Shown here piece after piece: positions 18,184 through 26,619 of a DNA stretch of 56,878 nucleotides. A program made the translations under genes and the position numbers. Source of the stretch: Paulinella micropora (taxonomy: Eukaryota; Cercozoa; Imbricatea; Euglyphida); the NCBI GenBank assembly GCA_009731375.1, contig BJOX01000215.1, positions 412,467-469,344 on the forward strand. The letters run 5' to 3'. The notes beneath the pieces were generated by a model, which saw only the letters and a list, made by a program, of their open reading frames with translations, was not told the origin of the DNA and did not search any database. Positions within the stretch are counted from its first letter, which is position 1; every line of letters starts with the position of its first letter.

Positions 18184-20917
18184 AGCCTCTGGGTCCCTCC
18201 CAAAGTCGTGCGCCTGCTCTCCGCCCTCGTAGACCTGGTTCTCGTGATGGGGAAAGAGAAAGCGGAAACCGCTTGCTTTTGTGCGCGCAGCTCAGCTTCA
18301 GCGATGTCGGATGCTGACGCGTCGGGGGGTAAATCAGGGCGTCGGCAGCGGGTGGGCGGGTCGCCCAGACGACGCTTTTTGCGCCTGGGCGGTCGCACAG
18401 GCTCTGCCTTGATCTCTTTTTCCTTGGCCTCACAGGCCGCGCAATTCTGAAGCCAGAATGCATAATCGTCGCGGCATATACGCCTTCTGGCGTCTGTGCA
18501 GTCAGGGCACGGGAGTGTGAAGATATCGGAGTAGTGATATTGCGCAGCCCGCGCAATACTACTGCTCTGACCGTTGTCCTGCCCTGCCGCCTCTTCTTCT
18601 CCTTCGTCAGGTCCTGTGTTGTCTTGTTGGTCGTCCTCCTCAATGTCGTCTTCGTCGTCGTCGTCTGCCGGTTCCGCCGGCGGTGTTGCAGACGACAATG
18701 AAGAGGACACAGGGGGGTCTTTAAGCGAACCTGCAACCTGGATGTGCTCTAGGGCATTGTAGCAGTGTTCAGGCCAGCCCGCCTCGTGCAGGAGTCTCTG
18801 CAAATCGCTGAAGTTCTCTGATACCAGATGGGGCAAGAGCTGTTTCTCTAGCTCGGTTCGCTCAAAGGCATCGAGCTCTCCCGCCCCATCTGGTATCTGA
18901 GCCCGCGCTGTGTCATCAAAAACGGGTTCCTCGTCCTCGTCGTCGCTCGGCATGAACGAGGACGATGAGGAAGAGGGCGAGGAGGAGGAGGAGGAGGAGG
19001 AGGAGAAGGAGTTGCTGGCAGCAGCGCTGTCTGTCGTAGTAGCAGCAGCATCATGGTCATCGTCGATGATGCTGTCTCCGTCGTCTGTGTCGCTCATCCT
19101 GTCATCATGATTGGCAACAGGTGATTCGTCGTCGGCGGGCTCGTCGTGGTCAGCAGCGGAACTGGTGGAGGAGCAGCCGGAAGAGCTGCTGCTAGAACTG
19201 CTAGAACTGCTGCTAGAGCTGCTGGAGGAAGAAGAAGAGCCGCTGGAGGATGATGCTAGCAGCCGGTCGCGTTGCTCTGCCCAAGGCGCAAACAGGTTGC
19301 CGATCAGGACCGATTGCTGGGTCCAGTTGTGCGCGGCGCGACAGCGCGTGCCGTGACATCGGTAGAAAACGTTTCCGCCCACTCCTAGATACAAGAATGC
19401 ATTGTTTTTCTTGTGGAACATGCATTTGTTCTGCTCATCATCCGCGGTATCGCTCCCATCGGCGTTGGTCCTCGCGCCGCGGCGTCGTCGTCTGCGCTGA
19501 ACTTCGTGGAAAAGGCATAGACGCCCTTGCTTATCACGGGCAGTTCTAACTACAAAGAGTTGATTGCCAGTTTTTTGGTCTTGCTGAACCGACACTTGGG
19601 AGGTTCTGTCACCCCACTCTGCCAGCAGCAGCCTAAGCTTTTTGAGAATAAGCCGTTGCTGTTCGTGAATGATGGCGGGCGGAACAGCACGCTGTCCAAG
19701 CCGCTGCCCAGCCCGCGCTTGGTGCGTGCTGGAAAGAGGAGCAGGGGGGCTCGGGGGGCAGCATGGCTGGCCCCGGGTGGTATGGCACCGGCTGGAACGT
19801 AGACTGTAGCGGGTCCGCGTGGAGAGTGATTGGGGCAGTGCACTAGAAATTCTTCATAGCTGGGCAAAGGATGCGGCTGCGCACCGGCGCGCAGGAGGTC
19901 GGGTACTTTCTGCGAGCCCGGGAGCCGCCAGCAGCGGTTTTTGGTGTATACAGCAGGGTCGATCATGTGGCCTGTATTCTTCGGATGCTTGTAAAAGGGA
20001 TTGCTAGTGTCGATGCGAAGCTCGAGGACCAGATCACTCAGCTCAATAGCGACACCAGCTTGCCTTTCTACAGCCCGCGCTAGCGGGTTCGCCGTCAGTG
20101 TGCTGGTGGTGGTCGGCGACGAAGATGTGGTGGTGACTGTAGGCACGCTGGCGTCTCCAGTCACCGTAGGCGCGCTGGCGTGCGCTGGAGGCCCGCGCCA
20201 GAGCGGCGGGCTGGTCGTGCTGTCCCCCGTGGGGCAGCGGAGGTCCTGCGTGCGCGTGGAAGCAGCTGTTCCACAGAGGCCGGGGGGCAGGCTCTCTGCA
20301 GGCGTCGGGCGTGAGCCGTAGCCGCTGGCGAGGTTGGATGTTCGTTGCATGAGCCAGTGTGTGACTAAAGCCCCCGCGTCGTGGACGCTGTCAAAGACAA
20401 CGTTGGGAAAGGCGACGTGGAACGAGTTTTTGTACCAGCCGTCTCCACAAGGTCTGCCTAGATTAATGGTATGCATTTCGTCGGCGCCAGCCGAGGCTAG
20501 GCCAAACCGGGCAAGAGACGCGCGCACGGCGCCCTGCAGAGCGTGCAGACGCCGCTCTGCGCTAGGGTCTGCTCCGCGCGAGTACCACTCCAGGTCGAGG
20601 TAGAGGGAAGTCTGCCCCTGTATGATGACGAAGAAGCTGCGCTCCATCGGGTTGACGCAGCGGTAGATGTCTTCGTAAAAGGTCCTGGGGTCGGGACTGG
20701 AGCCAAACAGATGGCGCTCGGACAGGCCGGGGCGTCCTTGCGCGTCTGGGGCGGGGGGGAGCATGAGCTTGTAAAAAAAGCTGTGGTTGTGGGCCTTGCC
20801 ATGGGCAAAGCTAGCCTCTGATGGGAAAGACTGAGGCCCGCCCGACTCGAACAGAGTGACAGGCCTGGGCAGCCCCCGCGTGAGAATGACTCTACGAGGC
20901 TGGCGTGCCTGCGCCAT
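18180..20917 (-). pseudogene. UL52/PrimPol-type primase with C-terminal zinc finger, one frameshift
   Basis: Read from ATG 20917 (MAQARQ). The AEP core shows LYLDLEWY (catalytic D-x-E), NSFHVAF (the s-x-H motif) and IDPAVYTKNRCWRLPGS (third acidic motif plus R-x-x-R), as in herpesvirus UL52 and PrimPol enzymes. Between 19660 and 19780 the coding signal moves to another frame, which continues with LLAEWGD and the family zinc finger (KCMFHKKNN...YRCHGTRC, C-x2-H...C-x4-C), then an acidic/Ser-rich region, a second Cys cluster (CPDC ... CAAC) and a basic tail, ending at 18180. The two parts are one protein in the family, so the shift is a defect or an assembly error; a degenerate palindromic element (19690-19772) sits exactly there. 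Makes primers for viral DNA replication (family knowledge). The ORF portions are 19550-20917 and about 18180-19680. Confidence 0.75.
19690..19772. repeat. degenerate copy of the 75-bp palindromic element, inside the primase gene
   Basis: On the minus strand it keeps CATGCTGCCCCCCGA, the C-rich centre, and GCGGGCTGGGCAGC of the element found four times in the Rpb2-like gene. Encoded peptide HAAPRAP matches HAAPRTP of those copies. The primase reading frame changes at this place. Confidence 0.55.
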
Positions 20918-20940
20918 GTCCGTGCGTGGGGGGTAGGGTT

Positions 20941-20981
20941 GCGCAAAAGCAGCCTCCAACTTAATTTTATGGGGAAGGAAT
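20941..20981 (-). promoter_or_regulatory. conserved leader element, copy 1 (primase)
   Basis: About 40 bases lying 24-64 upstream of the primase ATG are nearly identical to 23394-23433, which lies 25-64 upstream of the glycoprotein ATG. Core features are GCGCAAAA, GCAGCCTC, ACTTAATTTT and TGGGGA (plus-strand reading). The fixed distance suggests a core promoter or 5' untranslated leader. Confidence 0.55.
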
Positions 20982-21008
20982 GAGGAGGGGAAGAAGGGGG
21001 GTGCGAGG

Positions 21009-21142
21009 GGGGGGGGGGGGGGGGGGGGNNNNNNNNNNNNNNNNNNNNNNNNNNNNNNNNNNNNNNNNNNNNNNNNNNNNNNNNNNNNNNNNNNNNNNNN
21101 NNNNNNNNNGGGGGGGGGGGGGGGGAGAGGGCGCCCCCCCCC
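21009..21142. promoter_or_regulatory. G-tract with assembly gap, then GCGCC-C tract
   Basis: A G run from 21009, gap 21029-21109, another G run, GAGGGCGCC and a C run. It lies 92 or more bases upstream of the primase start. Confidence 0.4.
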
Positions 21143-21305
21143 CTCCCCCACTTCTCCTCTCCTCCCCCTTCCCCCCGTTTTCTTCTTCTCCCCGTTTCCC
21201 CTTTTCCCCTCTCCTTCCCCACCCATCCGTTGGGGATCCCATCACGATTAATTTGTCTTGGATTTAAGCGAAACCGGGAAAGATCGTGGCGATGACTCAT
21301 TGGCG

Positions 21306-21600
21306 CCTGTTCGCTCTGCGAACAGGTAAATGTTAGAGACGGCAGAGACGACCACACTTTCAGCAGTGTCAGACTTCGATACTGCTAAAAGTGTGGGCGC
21401 TTTATTAATTTAAAAAAAATATACACGTTTCTGTTCGGTTTTTGGCCGGGAGCTGCTCAAAACCCTAAAAACTGACTATTAAATTTCGACTTATTGCGAC
21501 GGAGACTGCAGTATCACCTACGCCTTCAATGTCGAATGTCGTCAAAAGGGCAGTGGGTGTGTGCGTAACGCCAGTCTGGATTAGTATTTAGCGCAGCGCG
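21306..21600. other. spacer with two hairpins and a recurrent 3' block
   Basis: No gene. CCTGTTCGC / GCGAACAGG (21306-21326) and an inverted repeat around CACACTTT (about 21349-21395) form hairpins. 21401-21443 is the first of three copies of an AT-rich block (others 24692-24741 and 26114-26168) containing TATACACGTTTCTG and CGGTTTTT. 21557-21603 repeats 24940-25001. The stretch between appears to be a deleted form of the 24690-25005 segment. Confidence 0.5.
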
Positions 21601-21617
21601 TTGCCAATTAAAAAGAA

Positions 21618-23369
21618 TCATGCGTGCCACAGTACTAACAAGCCTACTAGCCAGATGCAGGCTGGGCTGCTGCTGCGGAAAAGGCGCGGGGTCGCCGAGC
21701 TTGCTGCCAACGTCGTCGTCGTTGTCGCAGCGGGGGGTTTAGTGCTCGGGGGCGACACGCCGCCCCCGGCGGTTGATGTTGTCGTCGTCGTCGTCGTCGT
21801 CGTCGTGTTTCGTGCCCATAGGTCCTCGCAGCCCCCGTACACTTGGTACGACCTAGCCCACGAGGGCGTGCTGAAGCCCTGCAACGGCTGGGTGCAGTTG
21901 TCCAGCGCAAACGTGTCGCTGATGTCAAGGCGCAAGCAATCGTCAGTTCCCTCGTAAGGAAACCAGGGGTGAAATTGGATGTTTAGGTAGACGGGGCTCT
22001 CCTGTTCCCCGCCGGTGCAGGGGCGCTCCACGCGCTGCCGCAAAGTCACGTCATGATCCCAGCGCCCATAGAAACAATACGAACTCCCGTAGCTATACGA
22101 ATCATCAAGAGTGGATTCATATGGCTGGCTAAAAAAGTACATAGCCCCCAGAGTATGCTTAAACTCGTCGTCGTCCGCTCCTTTGGCACACCATCCCACT
22201 CGTGCGCTTTGGTAGGGAGCAATCAGTGGCGTAGGGCCTGCCGTTACCTGTTCGACATAGACTTGGACTTGCATGTCGCAGCCCACCGCTAGCCTCCAAC
22301 GCGTCTCAACACGTCGACCGGGGGGAAGCAGCAAGGAAAGCCGCGTGGTCCAGCTTTCAAGCCAATCTTGGTGCCAACCTGTGTCGTCCTGTCTCCCGTA
22401 CACCAAAGAGGCCGCTCCCGAAATTAGGCAACTGCACGAGTCCCAATCGCATTCAGTTACCTTTGTGTCCGGCCGCAGGCAGAAAGATGTGCTGCCTGGT
22501 AAACACTTGTCTGCTAGACAACCCACTGGTGTCAAGCCAGTCACGCCTGAGCTAGAGCTAGAGCTGCCGTCGAACAGGGCGCTCTCGTCGGAACACTGTT
22601 CGAACAGTGGGTAGCGCTGTCTGCCCGATGCACTGAAATTGAGGGGGGGCCGGAGCGAGGCGCAGTGCACTGCCGACGAGTTGTCCGCGTAAAGCCAGCG
22701 GGGCTCGCCGATCTTAACGTGCAAGTATCTGCATTTGATGGTAGCTTGCGCATCCTGCATGAGCCCTTCGTAGGATATAACCAAGAACGTGCTGCCGCTG
22801 TCGCCGGGGCAGGGGAGCACCGAGCGATGCCTGAGGGTAACGTACTGCGCGTTCTGTGCAAATCGGTACATACAGCTGTTGTTAATGTGGCCACCTCCCA
22901 AGGTCCAAGAGTCGTTGATGGCCGCTTGCTCGTTCTCGTCGAGCTGTTCTAGCCAGTTTGCGCAGGCGCCTAGCAGGCCCTGACTACTAAAGCGAGCCTC
23001 CTGCGCTTCGCTCATGAGCGCCAGGGAGACGTTTAGCTCACAGCCGTCTGGCACAACAATGCTTGTGTCTGCAAGCTGTCCCGCATTCAACTCAAGGGCC
23101 AGCGACACTGTGTAGGGAGAAACAAAAAGCGGGAAGTCCCCGCCCCTGTCGACTACACAGATGCAAGGTGCCGCCGGCTGTGAGCTGCCCTCGTCTCCTA
23201 CGCCGCATTCGTTCAAAGGCTTGGTTGGATCGAGGCAGCGCGGCCTTGTGCCTGGCTGGCACAAAGTCAACGGGCATTCCGTTGTCCCGGCGTGCGCCTG
23301 AGACGCCGCCTGCTGTGCCAGCCCCAAGACACACAGCAAACGCATCCAGTGCAGGCGAGTGCAGGCCAT
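21618..23369 (-). CDS. secreted/anchored two-domain glycoprotein, 583 aa
   Basis: ATG 23369 starts a signal peptide (LLCVLGLAQQAASQ). Two copies of a Cys-rich module of roughly 240 residues follow, each opening with C-x3-x-C-x-PG...C and then CxC, and each closing with a VTLR-R--PC pattern and a surface-glycoprotein-like beta-rich part with N-glycosylation sites (NNS, NDS, NTT). A Thr-rich mucin-like run, encoded by a GTC/GAC microsatellite, precedes a short hydrophobic tail (CIWLVGLLVLWHA) with no cytoplasmic residues, so GPI or tail anchoring is possible. A paralogue lies at 33429-35350. Role inferred: virion or cell surface protein. The G run at 23380-23389 and the conserved leader lie just upstream. 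Confidence 0.65.
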   Translation of the reverse strand: MACTRLHWMRLLCVLGLAQQAASQAHAGTTECPLTLCQPGTRPRCLDPTKPLNECGVGDEGSSQPAAPCICVVDRGGDFPLFVSPYTVSLALELNAGQLADTSIVVPDGCELNVSLALMSEAQEARFSSQGLLGACANWLEQLDENEQAAINDSWTLGGGHINNSCMYRFAQNAQYVTLRHRSVLPCPGDSGSTFLVISYEGLMQDAQATIKCRYLHVKIGEPRWLYADNSSAVHCASLRPPLNFSASGRQRYPLFEQCSDESALFDGSSSSSSGVTGLTPVGCLADKCLPGSTSFCLRPDTKVTECDWDSCSCLISGAASLVYGRQDDTGWHQDWLESWTTRLSLLLPPGRRVETRWRLAVGCDMQVQVYVEQVTAGPTPLIAPYQSARVGWCAKGADDDEFKHTLGAMYFFSQPYESTLDDSYSYGSSYCFYGRWDHDVTLRQRVERPCTGGEQESPVYLNIQFHPWFPYEGTDDCLRLDISDTFALDNCTQPLQGFSTPSWARSYQVYGGCEDLWARNTTTTTTTTTTSTAGGGVSPPSTKPPAATTTTTLAASSATPRLFRSSSPACIWLVGLLVLWHA

Positions 23370-23393
23370 AGCTCCTTCTGGGGGGGGGGAGTC

Positions 23394-23433
23394 GCGCAAA
23401 AAGCAGCCTCACTTAATTTTTTGGGGAGGGAAT
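23394..23433 (-). promoter_or_regulatory. conserved leader element, copy 2 (glycoprotein)
   Basis: Second copy of the element described at 20941, at the same distance from its ATG (23369). Gap 23434-23732 begins at its far end, so the upstream G tract expected by analogy is not seen. Confidence 0.55.
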
Positions 23434-23796
23434 NNNNNNNNNNNNNNNNNNNNNNNNNNNNNNNNNNNNNNNNNNNNNNNNNNNNNNNNNNNNNNNNNNN
23501 NNNNNNNNNNNNNNNNNNNNNNNNNNNNNNNNNNNNNNNNNNNNNNNNNNNNNNNNNNNNNNNNNNNNNNNNNNNNNNNNNNNNNNNNNNNNNNNNNNNN
23601 NNNNNNNNNNNNNNNNNNNNNNNNNNNNNNNNNNNNNNNNNNNNNNNNNNNNNNNNNNNNNNNNNNNNNNNNNNNNNNNNNNNNNNNNNNNNNNNNNNNN
23701 NNNNNNNNNNNNNNNNNNNNNNNNNNNNNNNNCTGGGGGGAGAGAGGAGAGAGGCACTGCGTGGTTTGCTATAAGGTAGAAAGAGAGACGCTCGGC

Positions 23797-24657
23797 ATGG
23801 CTCAGAGCAGCCAGTTGGAGCCCTGCGGGGCGTTCGTGAAGCTCGAGCCCGTCGCCCCTGCGGTGTTCGCTCGCTTGCTTGAAAGGGAACCCGAACAGAA
23901 GGATAAGACGTTGTACCTACGCAGAAACCCCAACTATGAGTTCGCGGCACAAACATTCGGAGTCTGGCTTGGCAGCGATGATGACTCCGCAACGGCTTGT
24001 TGGGTTGATGTTGGCAAGCCGTGGGAAAAAGAGAAAACCGATCCGACAGAGCTTACAGATGATGATTCTGCTCGCGTCCTGCTGCAAATTGTGTACAGAG
24101 TCCGCTTCCTGAACTATAGCTCGATTGTGTACCCTGCCGACAAAGATGGCCGACTTGCTTTTGCTACGAAAAACAGTGCTCTTGCAAGATTTCACGGGGC
24201 TTTGCAATCATTCTGCCAAAGCGGCGCTGTTTCCCTGTGGCTCCCCGCGGACTCCGCGCTACGAATAGAGTGTGTGACGGTAAATGAAATGAAACGCAAG
24301 TTGGCTGACATAAAAACAGGTGCCAAAAAGAGAAACAACTCGGAGTTGTATGTTATTCATGGACACGAAGACCGGAAGGCGGATATAGAAAAGCAAGGCG
24401 TCTATCTACCAGGGGAGTTGAAAGACGAAGGAATCAAGGACCTCGTGCTTCAAATCCTGTACCGGTCCGGGAACCCTCACTGGTTTGGGGTTCGCAGAGT
24501 GTACGTGCCTGTGGCTAAGCCACAGGCTGATGCACCCAGGATTGCTGTCGAATCCAATGAGGTAAGCAAGTCTCTTTGGCGGTTGTTACAACTGGTGGGA
24601 ACGGCAGGTTCAAACCACTGCTTTTTATATAAACTGCCTGGCAAGCCACGAGTTTAA
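23797..24657 (+). CDS. paralogous unknown protein A, 286 aa
   Basis: ATG 23797 after a leader of about 60 bases with GCTATAAGG (TATA-like, about 28 bases before the ATG) that is repeated exactly before the paralogue at 25115. The protein has no signal or membrane segment. Recognisable blocks are LYLRRNPNYEFA, LLQIVYRVRFLNY, SIVYPADKDG, LYVIHGHEDRKADIEKQ and LQILYRSGNPHW. I do not know the family. The two paralogues are roughly 80 percent alike by eye; this one is shorter and lacks the basic tail. Confidence 0.6.
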   Translation: MAQSSQLEPCGAFVKLEPVAPAVFARLLEREPEQKDKTLYLRRNPNYEFAAQTFGVWLGSDDDSATACWVDVGKPWEKEKTDPTELTDDDSARVLLQIVYRVRFLNYSSIVYPADKDGRLAFATKNSALARFHGALQSFCQSGAVSLWLPADSALRIECVTVNEMKRKLADIKTGAKKRNNSELYVIHGHEDRKADIEKQGVYLPGELKDEGIKDLVLQILYRSGNPHWFGVRRVYVPVAKPQADAPRIAVESNEVSKSLWRLLQLVGTAGSNHCFLYKLPGKPRV

Positions 24658-24691
24658 AAAAGAAAAAAAAAAGAAAGAGAGAAAACATTTG

Positions 24692-24741
24692 TTTTTTTAT
24701 TAATTAAAAAAAAATATACACGTTTCTGTTCGGTTTTTTAA
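24692..24741 (+). terminator. recurrent AT-rich 3' block, copy 2
   Basis: Follows the stop at 24657. Contains TATTAATTAAAAAAAAA, TATACACGTTTCTG and CGGTTTTT; together with the preceding GAGAGAAAACATTTG it is nearly identical to the block after the paralogue (26098-26168). Likely 3' untranslated region or termination signal. Confidence 0.5.
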
Positions 24742-24755
24742 CACAGCCCGTTGGT

Positions 24756-24977
24756 GTGCGTCAGCGCCGAATCGAAGAGGAGCGTCAGTCAAAGGAGAGA
24801 TATATCAGCGTGGTGGTTCTTTCGATCTTGCTCTTTCTTGCCGTTGTGATTTCATTTATTTGTGTGGGCACTGTCCAGGGCGGTGACATAGGTTGTGGCT
24901 GGGTTTGTATCAGTCTGATCGTGTTCGGCGTGCCGGCGTTGTGTGTGTACGTAACGCTAGACTGGATTAGTATTTAG
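24756..24977 (+). CDS. small two-membrane-segment ORF, about 73 aa, no ATG
   Basis: Open frame with a charged start (RQRRIEEERQSKER) and two hydrophobic segments (VVVLSILLFLAVVISFICVG and VCISLIVFGVPALCVYVTL). There is no ATG in frame near the start, only GTG 24756, so it may be a relic or need another start. Its last bases and tail recur at 21557-21603 without the ORF. Confidence 0.3.
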   Translation: MRQRRIEEERQSKERYISVVVLSILLFLAVVISFICVGTVQGGDIGCGWVCISLIVFGVPALCVYVTLDWISI

Positions 24978-25015
24978 CGCGCGCTGCACGCTAACGCGTT
25001 GGGATTCTCCTCTCC

Positions 25016-25060
25016 CCCCCCCCCCCCCCCCCCCCCTTNNNNNNNNNNGGGGGGGGGGGG
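25016..25060. promoter_or_regulatory. C-run / gap / G-run upstream of paralogue B
   Basis: A C run of about 23, gap 25039-25048, and a G run, 55-99 bases upstream of ATG 25115. Here the order is C then G, the reverse of most tracts in the window. Confidence 0.4.
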
Positions 25061-25114
25061 AGAGGAGAGAGGCACTGCGTGGTTTGCTATAAGGTAGAAA
25101 GAGAGACGCTCGGC

Positions 25115-26059
25115 ATGGCTCAAAGCAGCTCGTTGGAGCCCTGCGGGGTGTTCGTGAAGCTCGAGCCCGTCGCCCCTGCGGTGTTCGCTCGCTTGCTTGA
25201 AGAGGAATCCGAACAGAAGGATAAGACGTTGTACCTACGCAGAAACCCCAACTATGAGTTCGCGACACGAGACTTTGGAGTCTGGCTTGGCAGCGATGGC
25301 GACGCAACGGCTCGCTGGGTTGATGTTGGCGAGCCGTGGGAAAAACGGGAAACCGATCCTGCAAAGTTTACAGATGATGAATCTGCTCGCGCCCTGCTGC
25401 AAATTGTGTACAGAGTCCGCTTCCTGAACTATACCTCGATTGTGTACCCTGCCGACAAAGATGGCCAACTTTCTTTTGCTACGAAGAACAGTGCTCTCGA
25501 TAAATTTCACAGGGCCTTGAATTCATTCTGTCGAAAAGGCGCTGTTTCCCTGTGGCTCCCCGCGGACTCCCCGCTAGAAATAGAGTGTGTGATGGTAAGT
25601 AAAATGGAACGCATGTTGGCTGAAATAGAAACAGGTGCCAAAATGAGAAACAACTCGGAGTTTTATGTTATTCATGGACACAAGGACAAGAAGGCGGATA
25701 TAGAAAAGCAAGGCGTCTATCTACCATCGAATTTGAAAGACGAAGGAATCAAAGACCTCGTGCTTCAAATCCTGTACCGGTCCGGGAACCCTCACTGGTG
25801 GGGGACCCGCGGAGTGTACGTGCCTGTGGCTAGCACGGCTGATTCATCCAGCATTGCTGTCAAATCCGAAGAGGTAGGCAAGTCTCTTTGGCAGTTGTTA
25901 CAGTGGGTGGGAACGGCAGGTTCAAACCACGACTTTATATATAAACTGCCTGAGAAGGCGCATGGGGAGAAAGAGGAGGGTGGTGCCGCGGCGTTGACGG
26001 AGCAGAGCGGGCGAAAGAGGAGGAGGAGGAGGGGAGAAGGGGAAGAAAAGTCGAAATGA
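25115..26059 (+). CDS. paralogous unknown protein B, 314 aa
   Basis: ATG 25115, same leader and TATA-like GCTATAAGG as the copy at 23797. The body matches the paralogue throughout; the main difference is a C-terminal extension with a very basic run (RKRRRRRGEGEE) not found in A. That tail could bind nucleic acid or target the nucleus. Gene, leader and 3' block were duplicated as one tandem segment. Confidence 0.6.
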   Translation: MAQSSSLEPCGVFVKLEPVAPAVFARLLEEESEQKDKTLYLRRNPNYEFATRDFGVWLGSDGDATARWVDVGEPWEKRETDPAKFTDDESARALLQIVYRVRFLNYTSIVYPADKDGQLSFATKNSALDKFHRALNSFCRKGAVSLWLPADSPLEIECVMVSKMERMLAEIETGAKMRNNSEFYVIHGHKDKKADIEKQGVYLPSNLKDEGIKDLVLQILYRSGNPHWWGTRGVYVPVASTADSSSIAVKSEEVGKSLWQLLQWVGTAGSNHDFIYKLPEKAHGEKEEGGAAALTEQSGRKRRRRRGEGEEKSK

Positions 26060-26165
26060 GCTCCGACAAAAGCACGCATGGCCATGCTGTTTATATTAAG
26101 AGAGAAAACATTTGTTTTTTTATTAATTGAAAAAAAAATAAATATACACGTTTCTGGTCGGTTTT

Positions 26166-26545
26166 TTAGCGCAGCCCCCCCGTGCCGAGCACCAAGGCTG
26201 CATAGTCTGTCAGGATGGTCTCGGCGGGGAGCGCACAGCTCTGCAGGGGCCGGGAGGACTTGTGGCGCGGGGTAGGCCAGCTGCTGCGTGATAGCCATGG
26301 GTTTGCCAGCGCTGTCGTAGGTCACGTAGTGATTGGTCTGTGCCCCCCGCCGCACGAACTCTTCGCGATCGCGGCGTACCTTGGCGAGCTCCGCCTGGCC
26401 CAAGAGTGAGGTCGGGACGAGGTTGACAAAGGCCGCCGCCCGCTCAGTGCGGGTGCGGGCGTGGCGCCCTTGTCCATGTGTGGCCAGGCGTCATTGGTCT
26501 TGTAGGCCCCTGCGGGGCTGAACGGAGAACGGAGGGGGGGGGCGC
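26166..26545 (-). pseudogene. 3' remnant of an unrecognised gene
   Basis: Three short coding-like stretches in different frames: NDAWPHMDKGATP (about 26480), then a long one with AFVNLVPTSLLGQAELAKV and YDSAGKPMAITQQLAYPAP, then AETILTDYAALVLGTGGLR ending at TAA 26166-26168. They read in order like the C-terminal part of one protein broken by shifts. The stop sits inside the third copy of the AT-rich 3' block, so two convergent transcripts may end here. I do not recognise the protein. Confidence 0.4.
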
Positions 26546-26561
26546 CCCCCCTTTTTTTTTG
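26533..26561. promoter_or_regulatory. G9-GCGC-C tract followed by T run
   Basis: GC-centred palindrome with a T run on its right side, 59-87 bases upstream of ATG 26620, with gap 26597-26606 between. Confidence 0.4.
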
Positions 26562-26619
26562 GTCTGAGTGTATGAGATTTCCTAAAGGGAGGGGGGNNNN
26601 NNNNNNAGGGGAGAGAATA

